A program made the position numbers and the translations under genes. Positions 45,466 to 54,508 of a stretch of 64,000 nucleotides of DNA are shown here, piece after piece. Source of the DNA: Cupriavidus agavae (GTDB lineage Bacteria > Pseudomonadota > Gammaproteobacteria > Burkholderiales > Burkholderiaceae); the NCBI RefSeq assembly GCF_004217045.1, contig NZ_SGXM01000001.1, forward strand, positions 434,001 through 498,000, in the 5' to 3' direction. Each line of letters begins with the position of its first letter. The first letter of the stretch is position 1. The notes under the pieces are model-generated. The model saw only the letters and a program-made list of their open reading frames with translations. It had not been told where the DNA came from and ran no database searches.

Positions 45466-48333
45466 TCAGGACGGCAGACGCTGTAGTTGATCCTTCAGCT
45501 TCTCCAGCGTCTGTTCGAAATCCGACATACGCTGGGTTTCCTGCGCCACGACGGCTGGGGGCGCCTTGGCGACAAAACTCTCGTTGGACAGTTTGCCACG
45601 GCACTTGCCGATCTCACCCGCGATCCGGTCAATCTCCTTCGACAGGCGCACGCGTTCGGCGGCCACGTCGATCTCGATCTTGAGCATCAGGTGGTTGCCG
45701 CCGACGATTGCCACGGGGGCGCCAGCGCCCTCATGCAGCAGCGCGGCCTCGTCTTCGAACACCTTGACCTCGGAAAGTTTCGCAAGCGCCTTCACCTGCG
45801 CCGCCGCCTCGTTCAGGAACGCGCTGTTGCCATGTGCGTAGAGCGGGATGCGCTGGGCCGGCGAGATGTTCATTTCACCGCGCAGGTTGCGGCAGGCATC
45901 CACCAGCCCCTTGAGCTGCGCCACCCAGGCTTCGGCGGCTTCGTCGATCTTGGCCATGGCCGGCAGCGGGTAGGGCTGGGTGGCGATCGTCTCGCTGCCG
46001 TCACCTTTGGCGCGGCCAGCCAGCGGGGCCACCTTCTGCCACAGTTCCTCGGTGATGAACGGGATGATCGGGTGCGCCAGGCGCAGTACCGTCTCCAGCA
46101 CGCGCAGCAGCGTGCGGCGCGTGGCGCGCTGCTGGGCCTCGGTGCCGGTCTGGATCTGCACCTTGGCCAGTTCCAGGTACCAGTCGCAGTACTCGTCCCA
46201 GACGAACTTGTAGATGGCGCTCGAAATATTGTCGAAACGGTACTCGTCGAAGCCCTTTTCGACATCCGCCTCCACGCGCTGCAGCAGCGAGACGATCCAG
46301 CGGTCCGCCTGCGAGAAGTGCAGGTAGCCGTCCGGGCCGCAATCGTTGCTGCACGGGCCCATGCCGCAATCCTGCCCCTCGGTGTTCATCAGCACGAAGC
46401 GCGTGGCGTTCCAGAGCTTGTTGCAGAAGTTGCGGTAGCCCTCGCACCGGCCCGTGTCGAAATTGACGTTGCGGCCCAGCGTGGCCAGCGAGGCAAACGT
46501 GAAGCGCAGCGCATCGGCGCCGAACGACGGAATGCCGTCCGGGAACTCCTTGCGGGTCTTGGCCTCGATCTTCGGTGCGTCCTTGGGACGGCGCAGGCCG
46601 GTCGTGCGCTTCCTGAGCAGCGGGTCCAGCTCGATGCCGTCGATCAGGTCCACGGGGTCGAGCGTGTTGCCCACGGACTTGCTCATCTTCTTGCCTTCGG
46701 AGTCGCGCACCAGGCCGTGCACGTACACGGTGTGGAACGGCACCTGCCCGGTGAAGTGCTTGGTCATCATGACCATGCGCGCCACCCAGAAGAAGATGAT
46801 GTCGTAGCCGGTGACCAGCACCGTCGACGGCAGGAAGTGCTTCAGTTCGGGCGTCTGCTCGGGCCAGCCCAGCGACGAGAACGGCACCAGCGCGGACGAG
46901 AACCACGTGTCCAGCACGTCGTCCTCGCGGCGCAGCGGGCCGGTGCTGCCGGCCGCCTGGGCCTGGGCGCGCGCCTCGTCCTCGGTGCGGGCGACGAACA
47001 CCTTGCCGGCCTCGTCGTACCAGGCCGGGATCTGGTGGCCCCACCAGAGCTGGCGGCTGATGCACCAGTCCTGGATATTGGCCAGCCACTGGTTGTACGT
47101 GCTGTTCCAGTTGTCGGGAACGAGCTTGATCTCGCCGCTCTGCACGGCGTCCAGCGCCACCTCGGCGATCGAGCGGCCCGGATGGAACGTGCCCTCGGGC
47201 GCCGGCTTGCTCATGGCCACGAACCACTGGTCGGTCAGCATCGGCTCGATCACGCTGCTCGTGCGCTCGCTGCGCGGCACCATCAGCTTGTGCGGCTTGA
47301 CCTCGCCCAGCAGGCCCTGTTCCTTGAGGTCCGCCACCATCTTCTCGCGGGCGGCAAAGCGGTCCAGGCCGGCATAGGCGGCCGGGGCGTCGGCCACGAT
47401 CTTCGCGTCCAGCGTCAGGATCGACAGTTGCGGCAGGTTGTGGCGCTGGCCCACGGCGTAGTCGTTGAAGTCGTGGCCCGGGGTCACCTTGACCACGCCG
47501 GTGCCGAACTCGCGGTCGACGTATTCGTCGGCGATCACCGGGATCTGGCGCCCGGTCAGCGGCAGGTTGACCAGCTTGCCGATCAGGTGGGCGTAGCGCT
47601 CGTCTTCCGGGTGCACCATCACGGCGGTGTCGCCCAGCATCGTTTCCGGGCGCGTGGTGGCCACGGTCAGGTGCGTCAGGCCGCGCACGGCATCGGCCTC
47701 GGCCAGCGGATAGTGGATGTGCCAGAGCGAGCCTTCTTCCTCGACGCTGTCCACTTCGAGGTCCGACACCGCGGTGCCCAGCACCGGGTCCCAGTTCACC
47801 AGGCGCTTGCCGCGGTAGATCAGGCCCTGCTCGTACAGCCGGACGAAGACCTCGGTCACGGCCTTCGACATGTCGGGCGACATCGTGAAGTACTCGCGCG
47901 TCCAGTCGATCGAGGCGCCCATGCGGCGCACCTGGCGCGTGATGGTGGAGCCCGACTCTTCCTTCCACTCCCAGACCTTCTCGGTGAACTTCTCGCGGCC
48001 CAGGTCGTGGCGCGAGACACCCTGCATCTCCAACTGGCGCTCCACCACGATCTGCGTGGCGATACCGGCGTGGTCCGTACCCGGCACCCACAGCGTGTTG
48101 GCGCCGCGCATGCGCGCATGGCGGGTCAGGCCGTCCATGATCGTCTGGTTGAACGCATGGCCCATGTGCAGCGTGCCGGTCACATTGGGCGGCGGCAGCT
48201 GGATGGCGAAGTTCGGGCGCTCAGGGTCGAAAGTGGGCTGGGCGATGCCGCGGCGCTCCCATTCTGGGCCCCACTTTGCCTCGATGGCGGCGGGTTCGAA
48301 GCTCTTGGCAAGGGACTGGTCTTCTGCGGTCAT
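45466..48333 (-). CDS. valS: Valyl-tRNA synthetase
   Basis: A 955-residue class I enzyme. HIGH as HMGH (residues 56-59, in [15 protein letters not shown]), KMSKS in [16 protein letters not shown], editing (CP1) domain between ([22 protein letters not shown]), and the C-terminal coiled-coil ([20 protein letters not shown] to the end). Charges tRNA-Val and clears Thr-tRNA-Val. It has a clear -10 box at 48393-48398. Confidence 0.96.
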   Translation of the reverse strand: MTAEDQSLAKSFEPAAIEAKWGPEWERRGIAQPTFDPERPNFAIQLPPPNVTGTLHMGHAFNQTIMDGLTRHARMRGANTLWVPGTDHAGIATQIVVERQLEMQGVSRHDLGREKFTEKVWEWKEESGSTITRQVRRMGASIDWTREYFTMSPDMSKAVTEVFVRLYEQGLIYRGKRLVNWDPVLGTAVSDLEVDSVEEEGSLWHIHYPLAEADAVRGLTHLTVATTRPETMLGDTAVMVHPEDERYAHLIGKLVNLPLTGRQIPVIADEYVDREFGTGVVKVTPGHDFNDYAVGQRHNLPQLSILTLDAKIVADAPAAYAGLDRFAAREKMVADLKEQGLLGEVKPHKLMVPRSERTSSVIEPMLTDQWFVAMSKPAPEGTFHPGRSIAEVALDAVQSGEIKLVPDNWNSTYNQWLANIQDWCISRQLWWGHQIPAWYDEAGKVFVARTEDEARAQAQAAGSTGPLRREDDVLDTWFSSALVPFSSLGWPEQTPELKHFLPSTVLVTGYDIIFFWVARMVMMTKHFTGQVPFHTVYVHGLVRDSEGKKMSKSVGNTLDPVDLIDGIELDPLLRKRTTGLRRPKDAPKIEAKTRKEFPDGIPSFGADALRFTFASLATLGRNVNFDTGRCEGYRNFCNKLWNATRFVLMNTEGQDCGMGPCSNDCGPDGYLHFSQADRWIVSLLQRVEADVEKGFDEYRFDNISSAIYKFVWDEYCDWYLELAKVQIQTGTEAQQRATRRTLLRVLETVLRLAHPIIPFITEELWQKVAPLAGRAKGDGSETIATQPYPLPAMAKIDEAAEAWVAQLKGLVDACRNLRGEMNISPAQRIPLYAHGNSAFLNEAAAQVKALAKLSEVKVFEDEAALLHEGAGAPVAIVGGNHLMLKIEIDVAAERVRLSKEIDRIAGEIGKCRGKLSNESFVAKAPPAVVAQETQRMSDFEQTLEKLKDQLQRLPS

Positions 48334-48392
48334 GCTGGATGCTGGTGGGGATGCGGGTCAGGGTCCGGGCCGTCGGGCCGGGAAAACGTCAA

Positions 48393-48398
48393 ATTATA
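48393..48398 (-). promoter_or_regulatory. -10 box of valS
   Basis: TATAAT on the minus strand, about 60 bases before the ATG. The leader between them contains the paired GGGCC/GGCCC blocks around 48368-48380, which can fold. Confidence 0.55.
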
Positions 48399-48496
48399 GG
48401 GGAGGCGGGGTGCCGGTGCGCATTTCGGGCGCTCGGGGGTGCGCCGGCCGCCCCCCTGAGCGGCGCCCGGCGCCCGGTGTGCGGCCGGGGCGCCGG

Positions 48497-48502
48497 TATA
48501 AT
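48497..48502 (+). promoter_or_regulatory. -10 box of uvrD
   Basis: TATAAT, perfect -10 hexamer, 29 bases before the ATG. No good -35. Confidence 0.55.
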
Positions 48503-48530
48503 TGCCGCCTACTTTACCGGCCCCGATCCG

Positions 48531-50876
48531 ATGTCCAGCCTGCTAGCCAACCTCAACGCCGAACAACTCGCCGCCGTCACCCTGCCGGACGAACCAGCCA
48601 TGATCCTGGCCGGCGCGGGCAGCGGCAAGACCCGCGTGCTGACCACCCGGATCGCCTGGCTGATCCAGAACGGGCGGGTCTCCCCGGCCGGCATCCTGGC
48701 AGTGACCTTCACGAACAAGGCGTCCAGGGAAATGCAGACGCGCCTGCAGGCCATGCTGCCGATCAACACGCGCGGCATGTGGATCGGCACCTTCCACGGG
48801 CTCTGCAACCGCATGCTGCGGGCACATTTCCGCGACGCGGGCCTGCCGCAGACCTTTGCCATCCTCGACACCCAGGACCAGCTCTCGGCGCTCAAGCGGC
48901 TGCTCAAGCAGCTGAACGTCGATGACGAGAAGTACCCGGCCAAGAGCCTGCAGTACTTCATCAACAACGCCAAGGAGCAGGGCCTGCGCCCCCGCGACGT
49001 GGAGGCCAACGACGATTTCAACCGCCGCTTCGTCGACCTGTACGCCGCCTACGACGAGCAGTGCCAGCGCGAGGGCGTGGTCGATTTCGCCGAACTGCTG
49101 CTGCGCTGCTACGAACTGCTGCGCTACAACGACGCCATCCGCCAGCACTACCAGTACCGCTTCCGCCATATCCTGGTGGACGAGTTCCAGGATACCAACG
49201 TGCTCCAGTACCAGTGGCTCAAGCTGCTGGCGGGCTACGGCTCGGGCAACGCGGCGGCCGTGTTCGCGGTGGGCGACGACGACCAGAGCATCTACGCCTT
49301 CCGGGGCGCCAACGTGGGCAACATGCGCGATTTCGAGCAGGAATTCCGCGTGCGCCACCTGATCAAGCTCGAACAGAACTACCGTTCGCACGGCCATATC
49401 CTCGATTCCGCCAACCACCTGATCTCGCACAACGCGCGCCGGCTCGGCAAGAACCTGCGCACCGACGCCGGCCACGGCGAGCCGGTGCGGGTCTACCAGG
49501 CCGGCACCGATGGCCAGGAGGCGTCGTGGATCGTCGAGGAGATCCGGGACCAGATCGCCCAGGGCATGACGCGCTCGGAGATCGCCATCCTGTACCGCAG
49601 CAACGCCCAGTCGCGGGTGATCGAGCATGCGCTGTTCTCGTCGGGCATCGCCTACCGGGTGTACGGCGGCCTGCGCTTCTTCGAGCGGGCCGAAGTCAAG
49701 CACGCGCTGGCCTACCTGCAACTGATCGAGAACCCGCGCAACGACGCGGCGTTTGCCCGGGTGGTCAATTTCCCCACGCGCGGGATCGGCGCCAAGTCCC
49801 TGGAAGCCTTGCAGGACGCCGCGCGCCAGTACAACGTGTCGCTGGCCGAGGCCGTGGCCTACGTGCCGGGCAAGGCCGGCAGTTCGCTGGGCGCCTTCCT
49901 GCGCCTGATCGAGCAGATGCGGGCCGAGACCAGCCGCATGACGCTGCCGGAGACCGTGGAGCACGTCACCAACGCCAGCGGGCTGATGGTCCATTACCAG
50001 ACCGAGAAAGAGGGCCAGGACCGGATCGAGAACTTGCAGGAACTGGTGACGGCGGCGCAGGCGTTCGTGGTGGAAGACGGCTACGGCCTGGACGCCCCGG
50101 CGCGCATGCTGCCGGTGGGGCGCGACGTGCCGCCGGCGCTGGCCCAGGGCGACCAGGACCAGCAGGTGCTCGATCCCGAGCAGTTGCCGGTGGTGATGAC
50201 GCCGCTGGTGGCGTTCCTGACCCACGCCTCGCTGGAGGCCGGCGACAATCAGGCGCAGGCCGGGCAGGACGCGGTGCAGATGATGACCGTGCACGCCGCC
50301 AAGGGCCTGGAGTTCAACGTGGTGTTCATCACGGGGCTTGAAGAGGGCCTGTTCCCGCACGACAACAGCGCCCAGGAGGCCGACGGGCTGGAAGAAGAGC
50401 GCCGCCTGATGTATGTGGCGATCACCCGGGCGCGCGAGCGGCTGTTCCTGTCGTTCGCCCAGAGCCGCGTGCTGCACGGGCAGATGCGCTACCACATGAA
50501 GTCACGCTTCTTCGAGGAATTGCCCGACGAAGCGCTGAAGTGGATCACCCCGCAAGGCCAGACCTTCGGCGTCAGCCGGCAGGAGCGCGACAACGCCTGG
50601 GGCCGCGACTGGTTCAAGCGTTCGGAGGACGTGCCGTACACGGGCACCAAGCCCACCGGCGGCATGGATACAGGCAGGAAGAACTACGCCGAGGAAAAAC
50701 GCGCGGCCGCCACCGGCTTCCGCGTGGGCCAGAGCGTCTTCCATACCAAGTTCGGGGAAGGCCGGATCAAGGCCCTGGAAGGCGAGGGCGCCGATGCCCG
50801 CGCCAATATCGATTTCAAGCGCCACGGGGTGAAATGGCTGGCGCTGGCGGTAGCGAAACTGGACCCGATCGATTGA
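48531..50876 (+). CDS. uvrD: UvrD/PcrA-type DNA helicase II
   Basis: A 781-residue SF1 helicase that unwinds DNA 3' to 5' in nucleotide-excision and mismatch repair. Motif I AGAGSGKT (residues 27-34), motif Ia ILAVTFTNKASREM, motif II LVDEFQDTN, motif III VGDDDQSIYAFRGA, motif IV-VI NYRSHGHI, MTVHAAKGLEFNVVF, and LMYVAITRARERL are intact. The C-terminal tail (FHTKFGEGRIKALEGEG) is the Tudor-like RNA-polymerase-binding part. The ATG at 48531 matches the family; other upstream frames are not similar. Confidence 0.95.
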   Translation: MSSLLANLNAEQLAAVTLPDEPAMILAGAGSGKTRVLTTRIAWLIQNGRVSPAGILAVTFTNKASREMQTRLQAMLPINTRGMWIGTFHGLCNRMLRAHFRDAGLPQTFAILDTQDQLSALKRLLKQLNVDDEKYPAKSLQYFINNAKEQGLRPRDVEANDDFNRRFVDLYAAYDEQCQREGVVDFAELLLRCYELLRYNDAIRQHYQYRFRHILVDEFQDTNVLQYQWLKLLAGYGSGNAAAVFAVGDDDQSIYAFRGANVGNMRDFEQEFRVRHLIKLEQNYRSHGHILDSANHLISHNARRLGKNLRTDAGHGEPVRVYQAGTDGQEASWIVEEIRDQIAQGMTRSEIAILYRSNAQSRVIEHALFSSGIAYRVYGGLRFFERAEVKHALAYLQLIENPRNDAAFARVVNFPTRGIGAKSLEALQDAARQYNVSLAEAVAYVPGKAGSSLGAFLRLIEQMRAETSRMTLPETVEHVTNASGLMVHYQTEKEGQDRIENLQELVTAAQAFVVEDGYGLDAPARMLPVGRDVPPALAQGDQDQQVLDPEQLPVVMTPLVAFLTHASLEAGDNQAQAGQDAVQMMTVHAAKGLEFNVVFITGLEEGLFPHDNSAQEADGLEEERRLMYVAITRARERLFLSFAQSRVLHGQMRYHMKSRFFEELPDEALKWITPQGQTFGVSRQERDNAWGRDWFKRSEDVPYTGTKPTGGMDTGRKNYAEEKRAAATGFRVGQSVFHTKFGEGRIKALEGEGADARANIDFKRHGVKWLALAVAKLDPID

Positions 50877-50896
50877 ACCGGCGCCACGCTGGTTTT

Positions 50897-50927
50897 CTCC
50901 CCTCTCCCGCACGGCGGGAGAGGGGAG
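50897..50927. repeat. Dispersed GC-rich palindrome, copy 3
   Basis: CTCCCCTCTCCCGC (50897-50910) and its perfect complement (50914-50927), with loop ACG. It differs from copy 2 only in the loop and flanks. It fills the 66-base gap between two convergent genes (uvrD and the BPSS1780 gene). Confidence 0.85.
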
Positions 50928-50942
50928 CAAGACATCAGGAGA

Positions 50943-51743
50943 TCAAGGCTGCGCAGCCTCGTTCACCACTTCTCCCGGCGGTACGATGTTGAAGCACCCC
51001 CGGTACGTCGCGTAGAACGAGCAGTACAGGATCGCCAGCATCAGCAGCGAGTACGGCGTCACGAGGAACGACAGCACCTGTTCCCCGCCGAAGGCCGCGA
51101 AGACCGTTTCCAGCACCAGCGGCACGGCCACCATCAGCACCGCGAACAGCATCGCGTAGGTAAAGAACGCGCCGCGATTGCGCCAGCAGGCGGTCCAGCT
51201 GAAGAACAGCGCCTTGACCGGCGGCACCTGGTGCCACGCGGCCAGCAGGGGCGCGAACCAGAACATCATGGCGATCGGCGTGTAGAGCAGGGCGCCCAGC
51301 ATCATCGCGGTGTACAACTGCTGCACGGCCTCGGCCGAGGGCTCCTCGCCCTTGAGCACCATCGGCGCCACGGCCCCGATATCCACCACCGACGTGGCGA
51401 TCAGGCTCAGCGTGAACACCAGCACGGCATAGATGCCGCCGAGTATCAGCAGGTTGCGCATGGCCTGCTTGCCGTTGGTGCGGAACCCCGCCAGCAATAT
51501 CGTCGGCAGGACCCGCTTGTTCTGGATCACCTCGCGGCAGGCCGTCATCACCCCCACGAACAGGCCCGGCGTGAAGACCAGCAGCGCGATGATGCCGAAC
51601 AGCGGCACGAAGATCGCCAGCTGGGCGGCCAGCAGGTAGATGAACAGCAGCATCAGGAATGCCAGCGGGTTCTTGCGGAACAGCCAGACACCCTGGCGGA
51701 ACCAGACGTAGCCTTCCTTGGCGGAAACTTCCAGTAGTTGCAT
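50943..51743 (-). CDS. BPSS1780-family membrane protein
   Basis: A 266-residue protein with about six helices. It begins with the conserved MQLLEVSAKEGYVWFRQGVWLFRKNPLAFLMLL and the family tract WFAPLLAAWHQVPPVKALFFSW. This betaproteobacterial family has no known function. Adjacent to thrB, with six bases between the genes, so it is probably co-transcribed with thrB. Confidence 0.85.
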   Translation of the reverse strand: MQLLEVSAKEGYVWFRQGVWLFRKNPLAFLMLLFIYLLAAQLAIFVPLFGIIALLVFTPGLFVGVMTACREVIQNKRVLPTILLAGFRTNGKQAMRNLLILGGIYAVLVFTLSLIATSVVDIGAVAPMVLKGEEPSAEAVQQLYTAMMLGALLYTPIAMMFWFAPLLAAWHQVPPVKALFFSWTACWRNRGAFFTYAMLFAVLMVAVPLVLETVFAAFGGEQVLSFLVTPYSLLMLAILYCSFYATYRGCFNIVPPGEVVNEAAQP

Positions 51744-51749
51744 GGCGGA

Positions 51750-52733
51750 TCAGACCCAGGGGAGGGCCGCGGCGGCGTCGAGCCGGCGGCGGAGAATGCG
51801 TTCGAAATGGGTGGGGTCGTGCGGCTGGAGCATGTCGGCCTCGCGCGGCAGGTAGAAATCCCACAGCCGCGACACCCAGAAGCGCAGCGCGCCGGCCCGC
51901 AGCATGTCCTGCCAGTGCCGGCCTTCCACGGCCGTCAGCGGCCGGACCGCGTGATAGGCGCGCAGCATGGCTTCGGCCCGGGGCACGTCCAGCGCGCCGG
52001 TCGGCAGGTCGATGCACCAGTCGTTGACCGTCACGGCCAGGTCGAACAGCCACTTGTCGTGGCCCGCGAAGTAGAAATCGAAGAAGCCGCCCAGCGTCTG
52101 CTGGCCGCCGGCCGTATCGAACAGCACGTTGTCGCGGAACAGGTCGCAATGGCACGGGCCGCCCTGCAGCGCGGCGTAGTCCGGGCTGCCGAAAAAGGCG
52201 GTCTGGTGCGCGATCTCGTCGGCCAGCAGGCGGCGCTGGTCCGCATCGAGGAACGGCGCGATCTCGGGCGCGGTCTGCTGCCACCAGGCCAGGCTGCGCA
52301 GGTTAGGCTGCTGGCGCGGGTAATCCTGGCCCGCCAGGTGCATGCGCGCGAGCATCGCGCCCACCTGGGCGCAGTGTCCGGGCTGGGGCGCCAGTTGCGA
52401 CGCGCCGGGCAGCCGGCTGACGATGGTCGCCGGCTTGCCCTTGAGTTCGCGCAGGATCTCGCCGTCGCGGGCCGGCATCGGGGCCGGCACGCTGATGCCG
52501 TGGCGCGCCAGGTGGTCCATCAGGTGCAGGTAGTACGGCAACTGGTCGAAACGCAGCCGCTCGAAGATCGTCAGCACGTACTCGCGCGTGACGCCGTCCT
52601 GCTCCATGGTCAAGAAGAAATTGCTGTTCTCGATGCCCGAGGCGATGCCGCGCAGTGCGCGCACTTCGCCAAGGTCATGGTCAAGCAGCCAGCGGGCGAT
52701 CTCGTCCTGCGAGACCGTGGTGAAAACGGCCAT
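51750..52733 (-). CDS. thrB: Homoserine kinase, aminoglycoside-phosphotransferase-like type
   Basis: A 327-residue kinase of the APH fold (ThrB of Pseudomonas and Burkholderiaceae, not the GHMP type of E. coli). The catalytic loop [12 protein letters not shown] holds the Asp and Asn, and [16 protein letters not shown] the metal Asp. It phosphorylates homoserine for threonine synthesis. Synteny with the DUF2782-like gene, LOG and polA agrees with Pseudomonas. The start at 52733 fits the family. Confidence 0.92.
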   Translation of the reverse strand: MAVFTTVSQDEIARWLLDHDLGEVRALRGIASGIENSNFFLTMEQDGVTREYVLTIFERLRFDQLPYYLHLMDHLARHGISVPAPMPARDGEILRELKGKPATIVSRLPGASQLAPQPGHCAQVGAMLARMHLAGQDYPRQQPNLRSLAWWQQTAPEIAPFLDADQRRLLADEIAHQTAFFGSPDYAALQGGPCHCDLFRDNVLFDTAGGQQTLGGFFDFYFAGHDKWLFDLAVTVNDWCIDLPTGALDVPRAEAMLRAYHAVRPLTAVEGRHWQDMLRAGALRFWVSRLWDFYLPREADMLQPHDPTHFERILRRRLDAAAALPWV

Positions 52734-52760
52734 ACTGTCAATTGATTGCGAATCTGGGAA

Positions 52761-52794
52761 CGGCTGGCCGGCACCCGAAAGTGCCGGCCAGCCG
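52761..52794. terminator. Strong hairpin between the DUF2782-like gene and thrB
   Basis: CGGCTGGCCGGCAC (52761-52774) and GTGCCGGCCAGCCG (52781-52794), a perfect 14-bp stem with loop CCGAAA. No T-run on either side, so it is not a standard rho-independent terminator. It may be a weak terminator or processing site that separates expression of the upstream gene from thrB. Confidence 0.5.
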
Positions 52795-52936
52795 CCGCGG
52801 CATTGCTGCCGGAGGGCCGGCGCGATTCCCGCCCGGTGCAGCGTTCGGACGCGAATCGTGGGTAAGAAAGGCTAAAGAGTATCAGGACAACCGGCCCGGA
52901 CCGGAAAAAACAGAAAACCGGACGGCCGGCGATGCC

Positions 52937-53356
52937 TCAAAACTTCAGGTTCAGCGACGGTACGCGGTTGACGTCATGGTCCCGGATACGGGGCGAACTG
53001 TCCTCGGGCTTGCTCATTTCGTATTTCGTGCCGAAGCCCGACTGCACCTGGATCTCGGTGGCGCGTCCCTTGTCCTTGTATTCGGTCACCTGGGTGCCAT
53101 CGCGCTCGCGCAACTGGAAGCTCGGCTCGCGCGGCTGGTTCAGCTGGCTCTTGGCGGCCGGCGCAATCGGCTGGTTGTTGATCTGGTTCAGCTCCTGCTG
53201 CGTCAGCGCGTTGCTGGTTTCCGAACCCTGGGCCAGCACGCGCTGGCTGGCGGTCAGGGCCAGCACGGCGGCGGCAAGCGCGAGCAGATAGCCGGGGCGG
53301 CGGATCGCGGCGTGCAGATCGGCCAGCCTGGCACCCGGTTGCGAAGGGGAAGTCAT
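52937..53356 (-). CDS. DUF2782-like exported protein
   Basis: A 139-residue protein. N-terminal hydrophobic segment about residues 21-40 (GYLLALAAAVLALTAS) followed by AQ as a possible signal cleavage. The C-terminal part LRERDGTQVTEYKDKGRATEIQVQSGFGTKYEM matches the DUF2782 pattern (charged, basic, ending in a short beta motif). In Pseudomonas a DUF2782 gene also sits between polA and thrB. Function unknown. Confidence 0.7.
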   Translation of the reverse strand: MTSPSQPGARLADLHAAIRRPGYLLALAAAVLALTASQRVLAQGSETSNALTQQELNQINNQPIAPAAKSQLNQPREPSFQLRERDGTQVTEYKDKGRATEIQVQSGFGTKYEMSKPEDSSPRIRDHDVNRVPSLNLKF

Positions 53357-53560
53357 CTGAGGCTCCTGTGCGCGCGGGCAGGCGGCCCCGCGACGCGGAT
53401 GGGTCCTGCCGCCGCCGGCGGCGCCGGTACTGGCAGGAACGAACAGGCTTCCATTCTAGCAATTCCTGTCGTTTTCGGCCCGTTCTCGGTGGCCTTCCGT
53501 CCACCCGCCAGAGCGCCTTCCGGCGCACGGGCGGGAAGGGCGGCGCGGGCCGCCCATGCC

Positions 53561-54508
53561 TTACAGATAGAACATTTCTTCCTTGGGCGGAATCGGGTGG
53601 TCGCCGCCGCGTTTCTCGTAGTACTCGTACACGGCTTCGAGCACTTCCTGGGGCTCGTCGACGATCTTCATCAGGTCCAGGTCCTGCTCGGCGATCAGGC
53701 CCATGGGCAGCAGCGTGAAGCGGAACCAGTCGAGCAGGCCCTTCCAGAACCGGCTGCCATACATCACCACCGGCACAGCACGGGACTTGCCGGTCTGCAC
53801 CAGCGTCAGCACCTCGGCCAGCTCGTCGAGCGTGCCGAAGCCGCCCGGCATCACGATGAAGGCGTCCGAATTCTTCACGAACGTGACCTTGCGCGTGAAG
53901 AAGTGGCGGAAGCGCATGGCGATGTCCTGGTACGGGTTGCCCTGCTGCTCGTGCGGAAGCTCGATGTTCAGGCCCACGCTGGCTGACTTGCCGGCGTGCG
54001 CGCCCTTGTTGGCCGCCTCCATGATGCCGGGGCCGCCGCCGGAGATCACCGCGAAGCCGGCGTCCGAGAACAGGCGCGCGATCTCGATGGTCTTCTGGTA
54101 GTAGGGCGAGTCCTCGCGCAGGCGCGCGCTGCCGTAGATCGACACGGCCGGGCGGATCTCGGAGAGGTACTCGGTCGCCTCGATGAACTCTGCCATAATC
54201 GTGAACATTTGCCACGATGCGCGCGCCTTCTTGGCGGTAGCGCGGTCTTCATCGGCCAGCGCGCGCAGGCTTGGAATCATCTTGCGCGGATTCGCGCGGG
54301 CCGCCGCCGCACGGGCGGCAGCCTCCTGTTCCTCGGGGCTCGCGCCGGCCGCGGCCGCATCGGCCTTGGCGGCGATGGCCGCGGCGTGTGCCGAGGCTTT
54401 CTCGGGCGGCGGATTCACCGTGTTGCCGGAGATATCGGAAACGTCCGTATCGGCGAGGGGGGCGGCGTCAGCACCGCCTGCGGGGGCACCAGTCAATTTA
54501 GAGTCCAT
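53561..54508 (-). CDS. LOG-family phosphoribohydrolase with long N-terminal extension
   Basis: About 315 residues. The core from about residue 77 (MIPSLRALADEDRATAKKARASW) is a full LOG protein: SGGGPGIMEAANKGAH and PGGFGTLDELAEVL with the catalytic Glu, as in cytokinin-type 5'-monophosphate phosphoribohydrolases or nucleosidases. The first about 75 residues are Ala-rich and low complexity (AAAIAAKADAAAAGASPEEQE). The longer start at 54508 is open and GC-rich in third positions; a shorter start at 54281 gives the family length. The long start overlaps that of polA. Confidence 0.8.
   Translation of the reverse strand: MDSKLTGAPAGGADAAPLADTDVSDISGNTVNPPPEKASAHAAAIAAKADAAAAGASPEEQEAAARAAAARANPRKMIPSLRALADEDRATAKKARASWQMFTIMAEFIEATEYLSEIRPAVSIYGSARLREDSPYYQKTIEIARLFSDAGFAVISGGGPGIMEAANKGAHAGKSASVGLNIELPHEQQGNPYQDIAMRFRHFFTRKVTFVKNSDAFIVMPGGFGTLDELAEVLTLVQTGKSRAVPVVMYGSRFWKGLLDWFRFTLLPMGLIAEQDLDLMKIVDEPQEVLEAVYEYYEKRGGDHPIPPKEEMFYL

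Noticed and set aside
54183..54506. A 5' extension of polA by 108 codons
   Set aside because: The frame is open only because the LOG gene is coded opposite. The family start is at 54507 or 54513.
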